This document shows, one piece after another, positions 42,114 through 56,357 of a stretch of 64,000 nucleotides of DNA. The notes beneath the pieces were generated by a model. It saw only the letters and a program-made list of their open reading frames with translations. It did not search any database and was not told the origin of the DNA. Source of the DNA: Liolophura sinensis (Eukaryota > Mollusca > Polyplacophora > Chitonida > Chitonidae); the NCBI RefSeq assembly GCF_032854445.1, contig NC_088301.1, positions 26,708,402-26,772,401 of the forward strand, in the 5' to 3' direction. Within the stretch, counting starts at the first letter, position 1. Each line of letters opens with the position of its first letter. A program made the position numbers and the translations under genes.

Positions 42114-45100
42114 GTAAGTTTTCGGTGTGGACAGTTCGTAAAATGAGGTACACTTTTGACAGCTGAACCAAGTTTACATTCCGTCATTCATATCAACACA
42201 AGCGTTTAACCAGAACACAAACGCACAACCCCTGAGCTAGCCTACCTGTATGTGTACAAATAATCCTAGAGGTTAATGCTATGAATTCTAGATTGATGGC
42301 TGAACATTCGAACATACAGTCCATATTTGTAAGACATTTCTGAAATAAGAAGTGGACGACGCTAGAGTGTCATATATTGCATGCATCTACCTGTTGGCCT
42401 GCTCCTCTAACAATTTTTAGTTTCATGGCAATTCCTTATGTTTTAAATAAAATGTAGGCCTGTTTTTCACGACTCAGAATTAACCCTGCATTATCTCCTC
42501 CACATTTGCTTCAATATTTTGATGTCCATGATCCATATATCAGAGAGAAGGTGAAGACATTGTACTACTGCTTGTAGTCCTGTACAATATGACTCTGTTT
42601 TATAGTCATGACTTGACACCGAGTCGTATTGGCACATTATATTATTCCTGTCTGAAAACTACCTGCCTCTCAATAACAACATGATATCGCCCAAAACTCC
42701 ATGAGCTAAAGCCAAGCCAATCGATCCAAGTCAGCCTTTCCTTCTGTCATGTTGAAGGGCCACTGTTTCAAGATGATGTTTTGAGACTGTCAAATATGTG
42801 ATTTGTCCCCCTCCACACACCTTCCACCCCCCCCCCCCCCCACCCCCAACCATATTCTGTGAGAATTTACCAAATTTAACATTCAGTTTTCCTGTTTTAT
42901 ATCGTGAATTTATCTGCTAAGAAAAGGTATGGGCTAAGCTTTTCAGATATTAAACAGTCTTGAAGCAGTTGTTGTACTACCCATTCGCGTGCTAGTTTCT
43001 GGACTAGTACTGCAAATCGATGCTCCCTGCAATGTTGTGGGTGACAGAAGCAGGGTGCGATCAGGTTTAAGATGCAAATTTGACTGTTTTAAAAGATTTG
43101 GTAGAAACGGTGGTATTTTGCAGCAACAGAAGAAAGGCTGTTTGGATTTATGCCAGTATCAAATTTATGATGGTTTGGGCAGTATCCTGGGCGTATGCTG
43201 CTCTTGTTGAGAGGTACATGTAGCTAGTTTTCGAACAGGAATAATATAACATTCGAACAGGAATAATATAACATTCGAACAGGAATAATATAACTCTCTG
43301 TCAAGTCATAGGGTTGTATAAAACACAGTCATACTGTATAGGACTACTCGTAAACATAAATTTCTGAAGATGTAGTATTACATATCCACAAAAGCTTTGT
43401 AAGAGCAGCAGCAGCTTTATTTTCTTTTTCTTTGTTGTTTCAGAGGAGGTACTATCACCTCAAGGAAAACCAATCAAATGGCATCTGTGAGCAAGTCCAA
43501 ATATGGTGGACGCCCCTCAGTGTACGGGTCGTCTCGCACCAATGTGCTGTCCTCAGCCAGCAAGCGAAGTGTAGGAGCTGCCCACAGTGACCGATCAGCT
43601 GGCATAATCAAACCCCCTGTACAGGTAATATTTCAGTGCCCTTCATCAGTGCATTAACCTTAAATCCTTAACAAATTCAACCAATAAAGTATATTTATAG
43701 ATGCAGTTTGAAAGCGTAACTCATTAGAATTTGAGGACTAAAATCGAAGCACTTATGAACTTCACAGAAATTTACAAAGCAGTACAGGGGTTGCATGTGA
43801 CATCATTACTCTGGCAGAAAAATAGCTAGTCAGCCATATTGGAGTCCTTTTAATGTGGGCTGGTATAGCCACAGTGCTCCACTATGGCTGCCAAAAGTGG
43901 GTCATGCATCCCCTCTATATGTCCATATAGGTAAATGATATTTCAGTCAGACATGGTTAGTGACCCAGAAATTAACAGCTGCTCATTGGAACTTTAAAGT
44001 GTACCAAGTATTCCCACAAACAATAGGGATGCCTGTGGCTTTATGCAGTGATCGATTCTTGTGTTGTATGCATAATTGTCAGTTTATGTGTGCTGGTTAT
44101 CATTGGCAATCAAATTTATTAGTATGGCATAAAGGGAGGATACTCTATGACAGGTTGAAGTTTAACCGTATAGGCTGTCAAAGTTATCTCCCTTGGCATA
44201 AATCTTGACTATGAAAATGGGCTCATTTAATGAACACAATAGTTTGAACAATGCTAACATTACATTATTGGCAAAAAGACCCCTTTTACCTATATTTACA
44301 ATTTACATGTACTTTTCTCTCCCATTGTCACTTTTAAATATGCTGAACATTTGTATCATTTAATGTACCTGTTTCTACAAGGGACTAGGCTTTACCACTA
44401 ATTTAAAATAAAAGCTAGAATATGAAGTAAGGTTTAACATACAGACAACAGAAAACTATGAGTGAAAATACTTTTATTTATTTTTTTAGATTTTTTTCAG
44501 AGTGTTGAAAGGCATTCATACATTTGAATACTATAGTGGGCTTTATCAGTCATACTGATGGTATCTAGGAACTCTGACGTCACATTACCTTTTTTTTTTC
44601 TGATGTTCGCCAGAAGGAAATTTGGGTAACATTATTTCAGTAATCTTTTACTCATAGGTAAAAACAGTTATTCCAACATTCAGTGTTGTGATTAGAGTTG
44701 GAAAAACATCCTGTGACATCAGAGTTCCTAACCTCTGATGGTAAGGTCCATAAAGCCCACCTTAGAATTTAGAGTTTAAGCGCCTCTAAATCTAAAAAAA
44801 ACTAAATGAAAGTATATTTGTGCATAGTTTTAACTGGCCTATATAGTGATGCCTACTTCAATTTTTAGCAGCCTTTTCCTTTAAAGCACTTACTATTGTT
44901 GATGAAGACAGTGATTTCACGTCTTGTGAAGTAAAAATTTATACATAATCAAAACTTTCATTTCATACATCCAGTCTTCAACATGGTGTTCATATTTTAA
45001 TGTATACGATTGTCAAATTGATGTGGGGTGCTGTATTCATTTCAGATTTTTGATGAAAATGGAGCAGATGTAACGCCACAACCACTGTTACAGCAAGATC

Positions 45101-46300
45101 CTAATGCCGTGAAGAAAAACCAAAGCAATATTATGGACAGCTCCGGAGGAACAGTAAGGAACAGATTCATATAATAACTTGTGTTTGCCTTTAAAACAGG
45201 AATTATACCACACCCATGTCATCACAGAGAATCAAAAGTTGTTTAAAGAAAACGAGAAGAATTGCTACAAACATAGCTGTATCAGGAAAAACAGTGACAA
45301 GCGAAATAAATGCTGTGGTGGAATATTTTTGGGACAGCCATTGTGTAGGTGGGTTGTCTGGTATTGGTCTGGACTATCTTGTGCTCTGGGTAAATTAAAT
45401 CATGTATAAAATTTGAAATGAGGGCATTATGGTTGGCTAAAAATAAAGACATATAAGATATGAAAGTCTGCACACCTCATCATGTATTTGGTGTTATCTC
45501 ATGAAATGATTGCGATATTAGCAGTTGTATAATAGAGACCCCGTTTACTGCAAGCAAACAAACAAATGCTATTTTGAATAATACGTAAGTGAAATCCACC
45601 AGCTGTCATTTTCTTTAACATAGACAGCTCACAGGGATTTCAGAACTTTAAGTATTTAAATACTGTCAGCGTCAGTTTGGTTCTTTTTTAGACCATGAGC
45701 TTTTAAACGTGCAAGAGCAGACATTATGACATTCAAGAAAATATTCTTCCATTTTACCATTTGCATGATAGCAGTAAGCTTGTGGTAAGAGAAGCCATTT
45801 GTCTAGAGCTGAAGGTCTTAAAAAAGGAAATGAAAGGATTTTCTCATCAGCTTCAACACGTAATCATTATCAAAGCCTGAGTTTTAGACTAAAGTTTCCA
45901 CTATAATTTTGATCTTCCAGACTTTCAGTGTAAATATTTTAATATAATATCATGACATCTCAAAACGTCTTATTCAGCTCTTAATTACAAGTACAGTGAT
46001 TTTTTTTCTATAGTGCTTCTCATTCATTCTCATGAGAAATTAAAAAAATGAGGATCATTCAAGCCTCTCATTTGTATTGAAAGTGTTAATGTAGTCTTAA
46101 GCATGCAAAAATGCTGGATTTTTTTTTTTTTTTTTTTTTTGGTTGGTATATCTGCAATCAAGCTGTGTGTGGGCTTTAGTGTATAAAATTAAAGTTCTTT
46201 TTCCTGACAATTTGCAGCCAACTGACCTGATGTCCCAAGCATCCATATATAACACTGGGACAGTTACAGCCAGTACGTTTGGAGGTGGACCATTCACAAG
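42082..46300 (+). CDS. DNAI4: DNAI4 (WDR78)-type axonemal dynein intermediate chain, 5' part
   Basis: DNAI4 is an intermediate chain of an axonemal inner-arm dynein, needed in motile cilia. Four exons are seen: 42082-42113, 43444-43624, 45046-45153, 46218-46300, giving about 134 residues in one frame with GT-AG junctions. The N-terminus is basic, Ser/Gly-rich and disordered. The diagnostic block is VQIFDENGADVTPQPL across exons 2-3, matching the VFDExGxDVTPxPL motif of this family. Exon 4 gives PTDLMSQASIYNTGTVTAST and GGGPFTR. The conserved later part and WD40 repeats are not in the window, so the gene continues to the right. Head-to-head linkage to MIER1, as recalled for vertebrates, supports the name. 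Confidence 0.87.
42114..43443. other. DNAI4 intron 1
   Basis: Contains a run of C at 42828-42846 and a 22-bp triplicate at 43234-43294 (CATTCGAACAGGAATAATAT); otherwise nothing recognised. Confidence 0.7.
43234..43294. repeat. 22-bp tandem repeat, 3 units
   Basis: Near-perfect copies of CATTCGAACAGGAATAATAT plus AA. Confidence 0.92.
43444..43624 (+). CDS. DNAI4: DNAI4 exon 2
   Basis: After TTGTTTCAG: GGTITSRKTNQMASVSKSKY, a Ser-rich stretch and SAGIIKPPVQ, donor GTAATA. Confidence 0.9.
43625..45045. other. DNAI4 intron 2
   Basis: No element except the short motif AAAGTTATCTCCCTTGGC at 44180-44197, the complement of a CAAAGGGAGATAACT-type word also present at 62738. Confidence 0.6.
45046..45153 (+). 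CDS. DNAI4: DNAI4 exon 3
   Basis: After ATTTCAG: IFDENGADVTPQPLLQQDPN then KKNQSNIMDSSGGT, donor GTAAGG. Confidence 0.93.
46218..46300 (+). CDS. DNAI4: DNAI4 exon 4
   Basis: After TTTGCAG: PTDLMSQASIYNTGTVTAST then FGGGPFTR, donor GTAATT. Confidence 0.88.
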
Positions 46301-49249
46301 GTAATTATAATCTGCAGCTTTTTATTTTCCAATCAGTTGAATCTTATTTATTTACTTTTTTTTTTCCAGAAAATATAATTGAAATACACTATTGACTTTT
46401 TGTCACACCACTCTGCCTAATGGCAATAACGTGTCACTGGCTTTGCAATTTATTACATTAATTACAGTATTAGCCCTAAAAATTCACCCCCCAAAAAAGC
46501 CATATTTTTAATGACAAATAGTCATAAGGTATCACTTTAGGTGGTGGAACTTCATCATTCTGCTTTCCAAAAATAATTCTCCAAAAATTTTCTTAAGATA
46601 AATAGAATTAACTCTCGGAATATGATCAAAATGAGTAATTAAGTCATGGATGAAAGTTTAGGCCACAGACACTATGTGGCCTATGTCTTCAACCTTTTTG
46701 TGATGTTGGTTTAAATATATTTTCAGGGGGTGTCTCTGTATAGACTGACAAAAGACCTAGTTTCACAAAGTGGCATACACCATTTTTTTTTTTACCATAC
46801 AATGTTTTTTATGTCACTATTAGCTAAGCAAATTTCCTATATGTGCAATTATCATATGGGATACTGGGCCTAATATTGACAAACACACCAAAACATAAAT
46901 GATTGCCAAAAATCAAAGCTATAAGTAGGATAAATTGCATTCAAAGTTCCCTTTAAACATACAAAAAGGTTGAAGAAATAAGTGATAGGCTAAAGCACAA
47001 AGGTTAGATTTTCAAGACTTGGAATTCTTATTTGTGTATTCTTGAAAGCTAACTGTACGTGATACAAGTCAGTTTTCTCTACAGTTAATGTCATTGCAGA
47101 GTCAAACACAAGGACATTTTGATACACAAATTACAGCACATCCTAAAAGAAAAGCCCAGACTGTGGAGAACATTGCCTCAACTTGAATCTTTGAAAACAA
47201 TCCTTACATTCAAGTGCACTGGCTGCATAAACATTTATAAGTAATTGTGACAATATAACTTGATATATAAGGCTTATACACCCAACTATCCTAAAATGAT
47301 CTGCCTTTATCAGTCAAACCTCTGACACTGTTTCTTATCAAGTCACTTTAATACAAGGGAATGTCACTCTAGTCCATGTACATGCAAAATAATGATACTG
47401 CCTCAGTGAGTTAATAACACTTACAGGTAAGCTTAGATGAAAGGAAATAAATCTGTCATTTATATTCAGTCATCGACAGTAAGAGCATTGTCTCCTTTTA
47501 TGCATTCAGTTACCCACATCAATAAATTCCCTGAACATTCATTTACAAGCATTAACACTGAAGTTTTCCTCTCTCTTAATGTTAGCAGCCAGCTGACCAG
47601 TGTTCTACGTGTAGCTCAATGCAGACAGGTCAATCTTCGTGCTAAAAATTGATTTCTGATTTTTTTTTCTCAGAAATTAAAAAAATTAACTCATCAGATT
47701 TTGTATAAAAAAAACTGCCTTGATAGAATATCTCAGCTATTAACTGTCATTGAAGATAGATCTGCATGTACACTGGATCGCTCAGTAGGTGGGGTAAATT
47801 TAATTTTCGTTTTTCAAGTGGCTTTTCTGTATCTAAATGTTTCATGTCCCTGTATGTATAACAAAACATAAATTAATGGAGGCTACCTTAAGACCTGTGT
47901 TTCAGGGAAAATCCACTTAATTGGCAAATTTTCTGTTCTCTGGTAATCTGATAAACGTGTACATATGCATTTGACCTAATATTATATGTATTTGACCTAA
48001 TATTCCGTGGTCCCTGATGATTATTTAGGTTTTAGCATACTTCATTAATCACAGCGGTCTTCAAATTAGGCTAAATATCAACAACTGTGGAACAAAACTT
48101 AGCGGATTGGCTAAGCCACTTTACTGTAAAATTGAATGTCAATTTGTAAGCAGATCAAATATTTTAAGAAATAGAACAAATATTAGTAATCGTTCTACAT
48201 GTCTATGTGTGGTGTACATGTATGTTATTTCCTGATGTAATCCATCAGCGTTCTGTAATCTTGTGTATCTACATGTACATGTATATAAGTAAATGCTGTG
48301 TTTATGTGCATCAAGGGATTTAGTCCTATTGCTTCAGGCTGTGTCTGAGCATAGGCACTAAAACAGTAGTGTCATGATACAGCTGGTATCTCTATGTTTA
48401 TCTGTACACTGCATGTCAAGTGATCAATGTCACCATGGTAGTCAATGAGCTGGTATACATGTATATGGTAGTATAGAAACATCCTGGCCTGGTACACAAG
48501 AGATTCTGTGACTTGTATTTATGTGTACAATACATGTACATACATATATACATTTACATGAAAAAAAAAGAAAAAATTATATGATTATATAATTCTTACA
48601 TTGAGTAAGTTGATAAAGGTAATCTGCTTTTCTTAGCCCATGGCCCTGAAATATTTTGATTCAGTTCAAATGGATCCTCACACATGATTTTTTTTAGTTT
48701 TGTTTTGTTCTATACGAACTCAAGCTGTTAGTTAGTTTATAGCAGAAAACTTAAAGTCATAAGCAATAGGTACACTGATAAGCTGAACGGGGCCTGTTTT
48801 CAGGAAACTTCTTAAGTTATTTTGCTTAAGCAACATAAAACTATACTTATGAAGCGTTTGACTTAAGTTTTGTCGAGAAACACTCCATCCTAGACTTACG
48901 AAAAAAAAAACTCTGACTTTAGCAATTTATTGGACTTAGGAAGTTTTGTGAAATGGGGCACTGAGCATTTGCTCATCTGCTTCTGTTGGCTCTGTGTGAT
49001 TTTCTCTTGAAAAAAACTGTCGAAGTTGACACATGTATTTGTGCTCATGCATACATTTATTGTTTGTTTTGGGACCAGTTGAAAAAGTGAGTTGTTGTAA
49101 TTATGTGTTGCAGTGAGAAAATCTCTGAAATGAGATGTAGCATCTTTGCTCAGTTCTGCTGCTGTCTTCAGCCTTGTCAATCTGCATGATAGCCATGCCC
49201 AAATATCTTTTTTTCTTATCAATTATTAAGCTTTAGACATACATTGGCT

Positions 49250-49335
49250 GGCTTCTCAACGAATGAATAATGGCTTCTCAACGAATGAATAATGGCTTCT
49301 CAACGGATGAATAATGGCTTCATTAACGAATGAAA
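49250..49335. repeat. 22-bp tandem repeat, about 4 units
   Basis: Units of ATGGCTTCTCAACGAATGAA plus TA; the last is interrupted. Confidence 0.9.
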
Positions 49336-50831
49336 ATCCCTTCATGTTCAATGTGCAGTGTCAGAATATACATATATGCATGTCTGATATGCCATGATCA
49401 TCCAGCTAGTAGCGCATATGCATAAAAAAAAAAAAAAAAATCTTAAATAGTAATGTTGTCATCTTTTATTTGTTTTGTCAGTTGCTCTAAAATATACTGG
49501 ATCTTTCTCTAAAAGTACATCAAATACATGTACATTCACCGTTATCTACATTGTACAACATCGTCAGTTTGTTCAATTTTGTGTCAACGTGTTCAGTGTG
49601 CATGCAATTTACATACATGTATATATAAATAGCGGGATACCAAAAGATGGAAATTTTTCAAAACATAGAAAGTCTTCAAGCTAAGATGCCTAAAAGAGTT
49701 GAATAAGTATAAGACCTACAATGCATTGGTGTTTTACATGTACATTGTATATCCATGTAACTTTCAGTAGTAGAAGCTTTGTTTTTTACGATTGATTTCT
49801 GTTGTTTTTTTTATACTTATATGTATACAGATCCTTGTACATGTAGCAGGCTGGAACAAAATTGTATTCAAAAATATGCTTTAATATGAATCTTTAAGAT
49901 TTAAGTTAACTGTAAAAATTAAGGCTTGAATTTCAATGAATATTGTAAGAATTGAACCAGAGCTATAGATAATGCATTTGTCTGTTACTGCTGCACTTTT
50001 ATGTATTCCATGCACATGTAATATGCAGTGCAAAATTGATGTAAATGATGAAGTAATAATTAGAGACTAAATACACCTTTGATAGCTTCATCTAAAGTGT
50101 GAGTTTACACAGTTGCACATGAAAACAGGTTATAGACTGGGAGGCAAATGTTTACCCGGCCGGCTGCCTGCGGTATATCTAAGGATCGGCTTTCCACATT
50201 GATCAAATGCCTGTTAAGTTGTCATCAGAACCGTGTAGACAGCCAGAGGTGTTAAATTAGGTAATTGTACAGCTTCAGCGCTCAGCTTCTTCCATATTGT
50301 GTTTCTTGGAATAGCTGTATTTCTTAGGGAGTGGAGTATGCTGGCCATGTTAAGCTGTAACCGTGAACAGATGGATGTTCTCTCTAACCTATAAAACTGC
50401 CTGGCACAGAATTCTGAGAAGAGAGGCACAGATTTATATGCATGAGAATGTCCCAGGCAATTCTTTACAGACTTCTGGCTGCTCCCTATCTTATGTCATA
50501 ACAAGATTACAGCAGTACCAAGACAAATTTTCTGATTAATCTACATGTCAGCTACATGTAGACAAGGCTCATTTTTCGTCAAATTTGGCCTGAAACCAAA
50601 TGGATTCTCATTACTTCATCTGATGAGAATTCAAATTTAGATTCCTGCACATCTATATTCACATTGTTCTTTATTCCCTCTTCAGAAGGCGAGTAAATGA
50701 TGAAGTGTAAGCTTTATCAGGGATAAATACGGAATTCTTCAGACAGTTACACATCTTACTGGTCATGTAAATAATCTTTTACAGGAATCCAGGTTGATTT
50801 TGATAACTTTTTTTTTCATTGTGGTGTTCAA

Positions 50832-50878
50832 ATATTCCTGAAAATTGCAGAAAACACCGATCAAATAAATAAATATAT
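50832..50878 (+). mobile_element. SINE family A 3' fragment
   Basis: AAATATTCCTGAAAATTGCA and AAACACCGATCAAATAAATA. Confidence 0.6.
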
Positions 50879-51034
50879 AACTCCTCACCTGTGCATACAT
50901 TTCTTTTGAAAAAAAAAAAAAAAAAAACATGTTTACTTAGAAATATCAAGCCATACACTTAAAGAGATGTATGTTGTTTATTTTTGGAATATCCTGTCGG
51001 TTCATGTAATTTATTTTCCATGAGCTTACTTTAA

Positions 51035-51460
51035 TTTTAAGAATGCTATTTAGATACATGTATATGATGGACGTGCAACTTCTCATGTACATTAACCAAC
51101 AGAACGCCTCTGATATACAAGCCAGTAATGTTTTTATAAATGGATGCTATCTAGATACATGTATATGACATAATGTACGTGCAACTTCTCATGTACATTA
51201 ACCAACAGAACGCCTCTGATATACAAGCCAATAATGTTTTTATAAATGGATGCTATCTAAATACATGTATATAACATAATGTACGTGCAACTTCTCATGT
51301 ACATTAACCAACAGAAAGCCTCTGATAAACAAGCCAGTAATGTTTTTATAAATGGATGATATCTACATACATGTATATGACATAATGGACGTACAACTTG
51401 TCATGTACGTTAACCAACAGAACACCTCTGATATACAAGCCAATAATGTTTTTATAAATG
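51035..51460. repeat. 106-bp tandem repeat, 4 units
   Basis: Units spaced exactly 106 bp (51102, 51208, 51314, 51420 for the same site). They share AACTTCTCATGTACATTAAC, GCCTCTGATATACAAGCC and AATGTTTTTATAAATGG. Confidence 0.95.
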
Positions 51461-54400
51461 GTGTGTGTAAATGAGGATAAGATTTAGAGCCCTGATTATC
51501 CCTGATCTGTGTGAGCATGGCACATGCTGAAGGCTGGTGATGGGAGGATCAGAAGGGGGGTTGGCAGTGTGACTGTAAGGTCAGCCAGTTGTTTGGGGGG
51601 AAGGTGGGGGGGGGGGGTATGATTTAAACCCACAGGTTGTCTTGCCAGTGCAGCTGGAGGCAAACTCCTCTGTCATATCACCTACTTGTAAACACAGCCC
51701 CACATACAACTACCAGAAATACTCTAGAAAATACACCACAAAAATATGCCTACAGACCTGTGCTGCTGTTGAAACACATTCCGTAGACTTAATGTTGGCC
51801 AAGGATATGAGGCCTGCGAAGTGTGCATCTACAGTAGCAGTTACATGTAGTTTGGATTATGAATGGTTAAAATTTGTATGTGTTGTATTCTTTGCTTGGG
51901 CTCGTTATTAGCTGAGATATTCGCAGAAGTGTTTTCCCTGTCAGAACAAACGTGTAAATTGCAATATTTGAATGTGCGAATGCACGATTGTATATGGTGT
52001 ATTAATGTATCTACAGTACCACATGTGCTGACAAACACACTTGCAGTGTATCTTTCATCCTGCTTTAAATATATATTATGCAGCCAGGCACCCATTCTTA
52101 CATACCCAATTACTGTGAATTAATTGTATTAGAAACACAGCAAACAGATACTGTAAATACACAACAGTGCATGTTAAAATATTAGTACCTTTCATATGCT
52201 GAGTTATTTAAACAGTCTCCATTCTTGGATGCTACATAATCTTGTATGTTTTTGTATACACGCAGTATGTTTCTAGCTGGTATACGCACCTACATGAATT
52301 ATCCTGGATACTCTATGGAACATGTGCCTATTACGTGTATATAAAGGCCCCTATTGTACAAGCTTCTGCAGCTAGCCAGGCTAAGGTGCCTCTTATGGCA
52401 GCCAAGATAAACTATCCTACAGTTACCACTTCACAGTGTTCTTTGCTGTTGTTTAGTGGATTAAAAATTGACTAAATGACGGCAATGTTTTTTTTTTTTT
52501 TTAATGTGCTTTGTTTGAGAAATAAAATCACTGAATCAGTACTACTGGATAAAAAGTGCTATGTTCCAGTATCTCAGATTCATCTTGTAACTGATAAGTC
52601 CCAACCCTTACAGGTACAGGATAAAGAAACCATGACCCAGAGTTTAGGTGTAAATACCTATTAGGGACTATCCCACTCACATTGTATGTACATAGTGTAG
52701 CTATAAATGTTGATATTAAAACCTCTGCTCTTCCCTCTCATAGACCTGACCTCTGTCATTTATAAGAGTCTGCCTAAAGTACAGTTTAACACAGCAACCC
52801 AAGATAAATAGAAAAATAACAGATATATCTGTTGGCATAGACAAATGTAAAAAGTGTTATGTTTTTGATTTACTCTTAAGTGCTCGCATGTGAAATCTGT
52901 GATCACAATAACATAACGTCATGATAAGTTACATGTACATGCGGCCGTTATAAACTACAGTTAACAGTACTGCTTGTATTGTATTGATTCAGACTCCAGA
53001 CTATTCCTCCATGATCAGCTGGCCTCTCACTCAGGAAGCATGAGGGCATCAAAACCTGCACAGTCAGTGTATCTGAGCCAGTCATGCTGATATTGTGTTC
53101 AACATCATGAACAGCCCACATGTACATGCATTGTGTTGCATGCCAGTCTATGCAACCGTATTTTTTATAAGCACAGTTAGCCAAATTAATGGATGTTCTA
53201 TTAGAAGTTGTGCTCTAGGGGGGTGCGGAGGGGAGGGAGGTAAAGTAATATACATGTAATATTATCTGGATAGAGTATGCGCAGAGTACTCTTTGGTTTG
53301 AAGTGGAACACCAGCTAGGACTTCCATGCACATAATTCCTAATTCTTTGCATAGAAAAGGGGAACGTTTTCAATTTCGTGTCAGTTTTTATCTGTACACC
53401 CACAGATTTTCTTGTACAATGTCAGACAGGTGTACTGCAGGTAAATTGTTGTTTTAATGGTGAAGTATAGGATTTGAGAGTAGGCATACTTCAGCCATAT
53501 ATGGTATTTAGACTAATGTTTGAAGATTTCCCTGATTCCTGCTGTTCAGAAGGCTACATATATATTAAAGTGTGCAAGTTAATATAGGTATATCTATTTG
53601 TTACACTACTTGAACAAGTACACTAGATCCCTACAGCATTTCCCAACCAACACTTCAGGCAGTATCCAGCACTTAAACCTAGCTGGCCTGAATACTGTAC
53701 ATTGTACCTGATGTAAAGACTCTAAAAACTGAACAAAGGTCAATCAGCAAACATTGATAAAGATGTGTGTCATTCACTTCATGATATAAAATGATCCTCC
53801 TCAATAATAATGATGGTAGAATACTGCACCAAGACCTCTCTTAATTTCATGGTTTGTAAGGTTGTTTTTTTTTTCACAGACGTTTCATCAGGAAAGGTGG
53901 ATGTGAATTAAGCTATATGGAAGAAGGCTAAGGGATTATTAGCAGAATTACGGTAGATCTGTGATTCCTTCTGAGTATTCATGCCTGCTTAACGCCATTT
54001 TCTGTGTGTGCAGTAAAACATCATACTGCCAGAATAATTTGTGTCAAGACAAATTATGGTAGACATTTCAACCTTGCAATATATATACCTGCTCTTATAA
54101 GGACAGATAATTGTATTTATATGACTCTGTTCTCACCAACATAAGGGTATACTTGTGACTGACAGAGAGTCTACTGAATAGTCTGGCAACATTGAATTAC
54201 AGATCCGTTAAGACATTACTTAATGATAAGGAATGGAGTGGATTTAAATGCTACACATTACGTCTTACGGTTCGTGTATTGATGAGAGAAGTATAAACTG
54301 CTGAATTAAAAGACTCTTGGGGATCAGCTGAATAAACAGAATGGATAGAAAGGTACATTAGTCTTTGTGTAAACAAGAAGACTGCCCATCAGCTTGTAAT

Positions 54401-55522
54401 AAAAGCCCACTGTGCATGAGCATGCTATTATAATACATGGGTTATATGTGCGTATAGAAGTAAAATCTATTGATTGAGCTATATAATTTAATAGTTTACC
54501 TTGAGCGTGCCATGATCCCCATACTCCAAGTCCGAGTCATCCGAGTCTCCTCTAATCATAGGGTATTTCCCTGCAGAAAACGGGGTACAGCCACCGTATA
54601 TGACACATCAAGCTTGTCCTTGATTATCCCCGCTTGTCACTTCACAAATAAATCTCTATCAGAATCCTGCTCACTCTGTGCCCAACTGCTCTGTAGAACA
54701 GAGCAAGAGTGAATACACATATACATATCACGCAGATCTCCGGCTTTATCCTCACCGAATTCTCTCCAGGCCCGCAGGAAGTTGTCCTCACCCGCCTGCA
54801 GTGTTTTTAAGTAGCAGACAGGCCAAGGAGTTCAAATCTGTGCACAGTTAAATTCTGTATGAAGAAACTGTAAGGCAGCTGTAGCCTGCGTAATGAGATA
54901 GGGCTTCTGTGTGTGTAGCCCTCTGACTGGCAGGCAGGCAGGCAGGCACACTGCTGGCCCTGTGAGAGAGACACAGTCATAGAGAGACAGAGAACTTACT
55001 CCACAGGCCTCCTGATCCATAAGCCCTGTGTATAACACAACAGCTGTCCACAGGCTCCTGTTGTACTACATTATTAGTATTCACCTGAATCAGGCAGTGG
55101 GGGGGCCTTACCAGATACTGATATTCATGACCACTCAGCACTCGCCTATACACCTCACTGATCAAGTCTCAGGCCTGCAAAATACCAAAGTTAAATTCGG
55201 GACCATTACGCAAGAAATTTTTATTGAAGTGGTGTTTCACTATGTGAAGAGCAGTATATATACTTGTATGCAGTTGAATAGGTAGCTGCACCACCTAGCT
55301 TTTAGCTTAAGGATATCTGAAATTATTGACCCATAACTTGATGTACTGTATTCTGGTATATATTAATATAATATTACCCTCATTCCCTCCCTCTTTATCC
55401 CCCCCCCCCCCCACGGTATAACTGTTGTGCTTACTTATTAGACTTAAATACACAAAATTAATCTAGGCGGATTCTCTACACTAGAGCACCATAAAGTGTG
55501 TATACATGTACATAGAATATAA

Positions 55523-55666
55523 TTTATTTGTTCATTTATTTGATTGGTGTTTTTCGTTGTACTCCAAGAATATATCACATATACAACGGCTGCCAGCATT
55601 ATGGTAGGAGGGAACCGGGCACAGCCCAGGGGAAACCCACAACTGTCCGCAGGTTTCTGCCAGATC
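55523..55666 (-). mobile_element. SINE family A, 3' part, reverse
   Basis: TTATTTGTTCATTTATTTGA start, then CCAGCATTATGGTAGGAGGG and GGGGAAACCCACAAC; the head is missing. Confidence 0.85.
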
Positions 55667-56334
55667 CATAAAATATGAAGGTAAGATAGTATTATTGTAC
55701 ATTAATGCTGTCTTTAAGCATAAACCTTACAATTATATTTGATTTGTACACAGAACCACATAAATATATAAATAGTCTACTATCCATATTAAACCGTGTC
55801 TTAATTGAGGACTAGTGCTGAAATCATCAGCCTATACAGTGCATGAATCATATATTTAATTAGAAATGTGTACAGTTGAATATACCGCCAAACACATTTT
55901 TAGTACCGATATCAAAAAAAAAAAAAGCTTAGGCTAATGGGCTGCCATTGACTTACGGAGTTACTGTGATTATAATTTCCAGAGGAAAATACTGACCTGT
56001 TATATGTCGACGGACGGAGAGTTCCTGTAACAACTGTGTGACAGAGTGGACGTACAGCTCCACCCATATTCTCCTTACCTCCAGCAACATCTGATCTGTG
56101 CAGCATTAAGGAGACAAGACAGTATCCACATACGCATGTAAATTGACATTCAGAGGACCTGACATGATGCCCCCCCCCCCCTCTTATTTCATCCCTAGTT
56201 TTCTCACCCTCCGCTTCCCTTTAAGATGGAATGTTACACAGTGTAATGATCTCTGCTGTCTGCACTCTACACACTCTGTTCTGCTGACACTTGGGCTGAG
56301 TCGATATAACTGTCCACTATAAACAAAACGTGCC

Positions 56335-56357
56335 CCCCCACCACCACCACCACCACC
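56335..56357. repeat. CCA trinucleotide run
   Basis: CCACCACCACCACCACCACC preceded by a C run. Confidence 0.85.

Noticed and set aside
47578-47633. Possible DNAI4 exon (acceptor after TTAATGTTAG, donor GTCAAT, reading SQLTSVLRVAQCRQ)
   Set aside because: The phase fits, but the donor is weak and the peptide does not match conserved DNAI4 segments; it was not accepted without transcript data.
53880-53935. Candidate DNAI4 exon after a TTTTTTCACAG acceptor
   Set aside because: It reads RRFIRKGGCELSYMEEG then a stop, with no donor and no family similarity.
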